From the NCBI GenBank assembly GCA_003158115.1, contig PMGM01000040.1, positions 299 to 10,221 of the forward strand: 9,923 nt of DNA, given 5' to 3'. The notes beneath the pieces are model-generated. The model ran no database searches, was not told the DNA's origin, and saw only the letters and a list, made by a program, of their open reading frames with translations. Origin of the DNA: Methanobacterium sp. (GTDB lineage Archaea; Methanobacteriota; Methanobacteria; Methanobacteriales; Methanobacteriaceae). Made by a program: the position numbers and the translations under genes. Of the stretch, positions 6,765 through 9,923 are shown piece by piece (positions within the stretch are counted from its first letter, which is position 1; every line of letters begins with the position of its first letter).

Positions 6765-7925
6765 TTAATAATAAAGAACTGATTTACAGGCTTTTGTATC
6801 ATCAATGATCCTAATAAGTTGTTCAAGAGTTTCATTAAAAGCTTCAACAATATTTTCTGTTGTTATTCTTTCTGCATCATTAGATGCTAGATCAATACGT
6901 ATGGTAGAAGATGTTCCAGGCATTCCAACAGCAGGAATGGTTATTATGCCATGATTTCGAAGTAATAACATTGAAAAAAGATATGCTAGATCATCATGAC
7001 TTAAATCGGTTATTATACTTCTATTATCCAATTCTAATTTAAGTTCCTCAGATTTTAACATAACACCTGTTGGAGTCTCTTTAATACCTTTAAAATCATT
7101 TACTAAACCATTGTACAGATCATGTTTAGTAATAAAAGCTTCTAAGATTCGTTCCGGACTCAAATTTTCGAGTGCACGCACCATACCAGCTACCAGAGGA
7201 GGTTGTGCTTCTAATCCAAATTGATGAGCTTTTGTTTTTATATTAATCATAATATCTGCTTTTCCAGACATTAATCCACCTCTAGGGCCATCCATTAGCT
7301 TGTCAGTACTTGTTATGGTAATATCCACACCCATATCCATTGCACGAGGTTGTTTATATACAACAGTACGTAATCGGGCTCCAGAAGCATCATCTACAAA
7401 AACAGGTATTTCATTAGATTTTGAAATTTCTATTACCCTTAAAAAGTCTTTTAAAGTAATTACCTCATGATCCATTGTAGATCCTGTTATGAAAACAAGT
7501 GAAGTATTATCACAGACTTCAAATTCATTTATATCCTCAAATTCCCTATAACTAGCACCAACTAATTCTGCGCTTCGAGGAATTGATGGATGTGCAGGGG
7601 ATTTAGGAAGAAAGTGCACTATTTCATCACCTTCATTAACCAGTGCAAGTATTGCTGCTAAAATTCCTGAACTAGTTCTGTTGAGTGCAAGTATCTTTTC
7701 ACCACCCAGATGGATCTTACCAAGTGTTTGAATCGCTTCTTCAAACACTGCTGGACCGGCATAAGTTTCCAAAAGAGCTTTATCTTCAGCCAGAATTGGA
7801 AAACCCCCTGCTAATCCGGTTAAATCATAAAAGCCTTTTCTCCCATCACTTTGGAGTATTGATTTAATTATCTTGAGTGAGGCATCTCTCTTATTAACCT
7901 CATCTGCTAAAGAATTAACAAGCAT
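6765..7925 (-). CDS. SelA-like PLP-dependent enzyme, MJ0158 family
   Basis: Fold-type I pyridoxal-phosphate enzyme of 386 residues, related to selenocysteine synthase SelA and matching the archaeal MJ0158 family (TIGR03576/UPF0425), whose reaction is unknown; MJ0158 itself is reported not to act as SelA. Seen here: an N-terminal helical part; LNRTSSGILA (81-90) at the expected phosphate-binding turn; VDDASGAR (177-184), whose Asp pairs with the PLP ring nitrogen; and STDKLMDGPRGG (206-217), in which Lys209 is the predicted Schiff-base lysine. The C-terminal small domain ends in GTSSTIRIDLASND. The N-terminus lacks the extra tRNA-binding domain of bacterial SelA. The ATG start has AGGT 9 nt upstream, which overlaps the TAG stop of the preceding NYN gene, 11 nt away, implying translational coupling. 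rtcA follows. A role in amino acid or tRNA-linked metabolism is possible, but nothing in the sequence names the substrate. Confidence 0.85.
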   Translation of the reverse strand: MLVNSLADEVNKRDASLKIIKSILQSDGRKGFYDLTGLAGGFPILAEDKALLETYAGPAVFEEAIQTLGKIHLGGEKILALNRTSSGILAAILALVNEGDEIVHFLPKSPAHPSIPRSAELVGASYREFEDINEFEVCDNTSLVFITGSTMDHEVITLKDFLRVIEISKSNEIPVFVDDASGARLRTVVYKQPRAMDMGVDITITSTDKLMDGPRGGLMSGKADIMINIKTKAHQFGLEAQPPLVAGMVRALENLSPERILEAFITKHDLYNGLVNDFKGIKETPTGVMLKSEELKLELDNRSIITDLSHDDLAYLFSMLLLRNHGIITIPAVGMPGTSSTIRIDLASNDAERITTENIVEAFNETLEQLIRIIDDTKACKSVLYY

Positions 7926-7936
7926 TTTTTTAGTAC

Positions 7937-8434
7937 CTATTCATGCTTTTTATTTAAATCAGATTTTAAAATAATTGCACTATCTGCAGAGTTCTGTAGT
8001 GCTGCACTGAAACCAGGCTCAGCACCTATAACAATGGTTTCCTTTCCATTTTCCTTAGCCTTATTAATTATTGGTAAAAAATCAGCATCACGAGTCATAA
8101 GAGCAATAACATCAATATTAGGATTATAAATTAATTCCATAGCCTCAACTGCCATATAAACATCAGTGTCGCCAGCAACAACTATGGGTGTAAAACCTTG
8201 ATTCACAATTGCCTCTATAAGTTTATCAGAAGCATACTGATTTAAAAGAACTTTACCAACCCTCATATTACCATATTCCGAAACAACGTCCCTTACAATA
8301 TCAAGATTAAGGCTGAACTCCTTACGTAACATATTTGGACCATCTACTAGGAGACCTATATTCTTCCCTCCAGATTCACTCCTTTTTAGGGGAATATAAT
8401 CCTTTAAGGAACTTAATTTTTCAAAACTGCGCAT
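7937..8434 (-). CDS. NYN (PIN-like) domain protein, TIGR00288 family
   Basis: A 165-residue single-domain NYN protein, probably a metal-dependent ribonuclease of the PIN superfamily; it resembles the archaeal TIGR00288 family of unknown function. The acidic pocket is intact: LLVDGPNM (28-35) with Asp31 and Asn34, GDTDV (88-92) with Asp91, and TRDADF (114-119) with Asp116 and Asp118. PINKAK-like sequence and the strand ETIVIGAE (132-139) then complete the Rossmann-like fold. The N-terminal 24 residues are basic and probably flexible. It has a strong ribosome binding site, GGAGG (8445-8449), 10 nt before the ATG. A box A (8491-8498) with two palindromes just upstream drives it, so it is probably the first gene of an operon with the PLP enzyme and perhaps rtcA. 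The RNA target is unknown. Eukaryotic and bacterial NYN relatives cut RNA, but nuclease activity here is an inference from conserved residues. Confidence 0.83.
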   Translation of the reverse strand: MRSFEKLSSLKDYIPLKRSESGGKNIGLLVDGPNMLRKEFSLNLDIVRDVVSEYGNMRVGKVLLNQYASDKLIEAIVNQGFTPIVVAGDTDVYMAVEAMELIYNPNIDVIALMTRDADFLPIINKAKENGKETIVIGAEPGFSAALQNSADSAIILKSDLNKKHE

Positions 8435-8490
8435 TGTAATTATTCCTCCATGTACTAATGAGAAAATTTATGGATAGTTGTAAATCAGGA

Positions 8491-8498
8491 CATATAAA
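8491..8498 (-). promoter_or_regulatory. Box A promoter of the NYN-PLP(-rtcA) operon
   Basis: The minus strand reads TTTATATG, centred about 60 nt before the NYN start codon. Transcription would begin near 8468 and leave a leader of about 34 nt containing GGAGG. The first palindrome abuts it on the upstream side, where the BRE and activators or repressors bind. Confidence 0.55.
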
Positions 8499-8540
8499 CA
8501 GCTCATAAAACTGAGCTGATCGTTTATTAAAATAATAAAC
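8499..8540. repeat. Tandem palindromes upstream of the NYN operon
   Basis: Two perfect inverted repeats lie 3 nt apart. The first is CAGCTCA (8499-8505), 6-nt spacer, TGAGCTG (8512-8518). The second is GTTTATT (8522-8528), 5-nt spacer, AATAAAC (8534-8540). The first is G/C-containing, which is unusual in this AT-rich gap, and directly abuts the box A. They could be regulator-binding sites or RNA hairpins in a longer transcript from the distal box A. Confidence 0.6.
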
Positions 8541-8571
8541 ATATAACATCCTAGAATTTTATGTACACATC

Positions 8572-8621
8572 TTGAATAATTCTAAAATTAATACAGATTA
8601 GATTAATTCTAGTTTATTCAA
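8572..8621. repeat. Imperfect 21-bp inverted repeat (hairpin)
   Basis: TTGAATAA (8572-8579) pairs with TTATTCAA (8614-8621), and ATTAAT (8587-8592) pairs with ATTAAT (8602-8607). A partly paired middle and a 9-nt loop (ACAGATTAG) lie between. It sits about where a transcript from the distal minus-strand box A (8643-8653) would begin. The function is unknown. Confidence 0.4.
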
Positions 8622-8730
8622 AGATACTATATGAACCTCATTGATATATAAACTGTTACAAATTAACTTTAGAATAATTATTTTTGGACAAAATAAAATT
8701 TTATAATCAATTTAAATTAATGGGTTTAAT

Positions 8731-8756
8731 AAAAAAAAAGTTCTAAAAAAAAAGAT
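8731..8756 (-). terminator. Double T9-tract terminator after the 118-residue-protein gene
   Basis: Immediately beyond the stop codon, the minus strand carries two runs of nine T (8745-8753 and 8731-8739). This is the strongest archaeal-type terminator in the window. Confidence 0.7.
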
Positions 8757-9113
8757 TTATTCAATTTCCAAAGAGAATGAATCTTTGAAAAGCTCCTTAA
8801 CAACCTTCAGATCATTAGGTTTAAGCTTTGATACAGTTACTTTATCTTCAACTTTTATAAGATATTCTGCATCTACAATTTCCCCTTGATCATTCATATA
8901 TAAGAAAAGGCCGTCTGCAAAGAGCAGTGGATCCCTGGAAGGAAGAAAAACTTCGAACCTTATGAGTACTTCAGACCCATAAATACTGTCATGCAGCTCT
9001 AACATCTTTTCCTCACTTTTAAGAGCCTCTTTGAATATTTTCATCCTTGCTTTAAGTTCTTTATCAATTGATATTGTATCCTTCTTAGTTACTGTATCCT
9101 TCTTAGTTGCCAT
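8757..9113 (-). CDS. Hypothetical 118-residue acidic alpha/beta protein
   Basis: Not recognised. The protein is small, charged and soluble, with no Cys, signal peptide or membrane helix. The N-terminus repeats TKKDT[VI] twice (residues 3-8 and 9-14). A predicted charged helix (about 15-42) follows, then probable strands (SEVLIRFEVFLPS, 47-59; DGLFLYMND, 67-75; EYLIKVEDKVTV, 83-94) and a final helix LKVVKELFKD (102-111). The start is well supported: GGTGG (9121-9125) lies 7 nt before the ATG, and a box A-like TTATTATATT (about 9163-9172) gives a leader of about 28 nt. A double T9 terminator follows, so it is a stand-alone, complete transcription unit. It is probably a lineage-restricted methanogen protein. 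The acidic C-terminal half could be a protein-interaction fold, but no function can be assigned. Confidence 0.7.
   Translation of the reverse strand: MATKKDTVTKKDTISIDKELKARMKIFKEALKSEEKMLELHDSIYGSEVLIRFEVFLPSRDPLLFADGLFLYMNDQGEIVDAEYLIKVEDKVTVSKLKPNDLKVVKELFKDSFSLEIE
9075..9108. repeat. In-frame tandem duplication in the 118-residue-protein gene
   Basis: The 16-bp string TGTATCCTTCTTAGTT occurs at 9075-9090 and again at 9093-9108, an 18-bp period that duplicates six codons. Half of it (TCTTAGTT) appears once more upstream of the start, near 9127-9134. Confidence 0.75.
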
Positions 9114-9228
9114 AAAATTGCCACCATCTTAGTTATTAGATTAAATCTTTTTCAACTCGCTGAATATAATAAGTTCAATAAAACATTATAATGGTTACTA
9201 TAAAAGGTTCACTTTTTTTGTAACAAAA

Positions 9229-9236
9229 TTATATAC
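9229..9236 (+). promoter_or_regulatory. Box A of the integrase remnant, leaderless spacing
   Basis: TTATATAC is centred about 26 nt before the ATG at 9259, the normal distance from box A to the transcription start. No ribosome binding site precedes that ATG, so the ancestral mRNA was probably leaderless. Confidence 0.45.
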
Positions 9237-9258
9237 ATTAAACCAATAAATTCATTGT

Positions 9259-9923
9259 ATGGACATATTAGAAGATTCACTATTTAAAGCTTTTATTCAA
9301 AATCGTGGTATTCATAAAGGTACAATTAGACGATATAACACTCAAATAAAAATGTATTGTAATTTTATTGGTAAAACTCTTACCGAGTTAATAGATGAAG
9401 CCTAAAAAGAGGAAGATCTTCAGATACGTATGAGAAATAGATCTGTCAAGAAATATCTATTAGATTTTAAAGATTATATGGAAATTAATAATTACAGTTC
9501 TCATAACATCGCTAATACTTTAACGATGATTAGGACGTTTTATACTGAATACGACATAATGCTTCCTAAGATGCATCTTAGCGGAAATATAATGTTGAAA
9601 GTGGTGAAGATATTCCATCAAAAGATGATATCAAATTAGCTCTAAAAAATTGTAACCCCAAATTTCAAGCCATAATCCTACTCATGTCTTCATCAGGTAT
9701 GGGTAGTGCTGAGGTAAGTTCATTATCCCATAAGCAACTATTAGAATCCTTGCAGGAGTATATTAATTTCCCTAAAAACAGTATGGTTAGTGCATAAGCT
9801 TATCAGTTTAGTGGATGAAAAGCTAAAAGAAAATGATTTAATTGTACCAATGTGGAAACTTTACAGGGGGAAAACAGGAACATCAATCATAACATTTAGT
9901 ACACCTGAAAGTCTTGAAGCTAT
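9259..9923 (+). pseudogene. Decayed tyrosine recombinase/integrase, cut off by the window edge
   Basis: Remnant of an archaeal site-specific integrase. The frame opens at ATG 9259 with a SAM-like core-binding domain (LFKAFIQNRGIHKGTIRRYN) and meets TAA at 9403-9405 after 48 codons. The same frame then continues with IRMRNRSVKKYLLDFKDYME and NTLTMIRTFYTEYDIMLPK, typical of these integrases, so the TAA is a nonsense mutation. Near 9575-9594 the reading shifts by one frame to ESGEDIPSKDDIKLALKN and AIILLMSSSGMGSAEVSSLS, the start of the catalytic domain. Near 9770-9796 it returns to the first frame with LISLVDEKLKENDLIVPMWK and TFSTPESLEA up to the window end. The His/Arg and Tyr catalytic boxes would lie beyond the edge. 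With three lesions it cannot make a full protein. It marks an old integrated element, probably extending to the right; no attachment site or tRNA is visible here. Confidence 0.85.

Larger units (their letters stand above)
8435..8756. other. Intergenic region rich in inverted repeats
   Basis: The 322 nt between the NYN gene and the 118-residue-protein gene contain, from left to right: the NYN ribosome binding site and box A, two short perfect palindromes (8499-8540), an imperfect hairpin of about 50 nt (8572-8621), a second good minus-strand box A (GTTTATATATC, 8643-8653) with no gene at the usual distance, and the terminator of the right-hand gene. No protein-coding frame is supported. The extra box A may be a distal promoter for the NYN operon or for a small RNA that spans the hairpin. 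Confidence 0.45.

Noticed and set aside
7685..7867. Plus-strand frame of 60 residues opposite the PLP enzyme gene
   Set aside because: It is antisense to a clearly coding, family-conserved gene and has no ribosome binding site.
8415..8549. Minus-strand 44-residue frame upstream of and overlapping the NYN start
   Set aside because: It has no properly spaced ribosome binding site, crosses the box A and palindromes, and has no sensible composition; the NYN start has the strong GGAGG.
9403..9405. Programmed recoding of the integrase stop codon
   Set aside because: The codon is TAA, not TAG or TGA, no recoding element is visible, and two further frameshifts downstream show ordinary decay.
1..9923. 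CRISPR array, toxin-antitoxin pair or defence island
   Set aside because: No regularly spaced direct repeats and no paired small toxin/antitoxin genes were found; the single NYN protein sits with metabolic or RNA genes, not a partner antitoxin.

Overview
The window looks like a low-GC archaeal genome segment, most likely a mesophilic methanogen of the order Methanobacteriales (Methanobacterium-like). The basis is a split pyruvate carboxylase subunit A next to a biotin protein ligase with an N-terminal winged helix, an archaeal METTL5-type methylase, a SelA-like PLP enzyme of the MJ0158 family, a TIGR00288-type NYN protein, TTTATATA-like box A elements, GGTGA/GGAGG ribosome binding sites, and T-tract terminators in place of hairpin-plus-U terminators. 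The genus is an inference.

Layout. The left part (1-2253) is sparse, AT-rich accessory DNA transcribed leftward: a six-helix membrane protein with three YrhK-like hairpins, a secreted or anchored Thr/Asn/Ser-rich protein, and a 37-residue single-pass membrane peptide with its own box A and ribosome binding site. A METTL5-like adenine-N6 rRNA methylase (minus strand, 2254-2871) is divergent from pycA-birA (plus strand, 3147-5625). That pair supplies the biotin carboxylase subunit of pyruvate carboxylase and the ligase that biotinylates its partner subunit; pycB is not in the window. pycA-birA converges on a leftward group: a NYN/PIN-like ribonuclease, a SelA-like PLP enzyme 11 nt behind it, then the RNA 3'-phosphate cyclase rtcA. 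Further right is a lone leftward gene for a 118-residue protein of unknown function. The window ends in a decayed tyrosine-recombinase (integrase) gene on the plus strand with one nonsense codon and two frameshifts, the trace of an integrated element.

How the genes fit together. pycA and birA form a clear pathway pair for oxaloacetate synthesis. A 12-bp inverted repeat over the pycA promoter has the geometry expected of a BirA operator. NYN-PLP-rtcA could be an RNA-processing module, but only RtcA's chemistry is known. Intergenic regions are rich in inverted repeats close to box A elements; the most notable are the pair upstream of the NYN operon and the 15-bp repeat around the promoter of the membrane protein. 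I found no CRISPR array, tRNA or rRNA.
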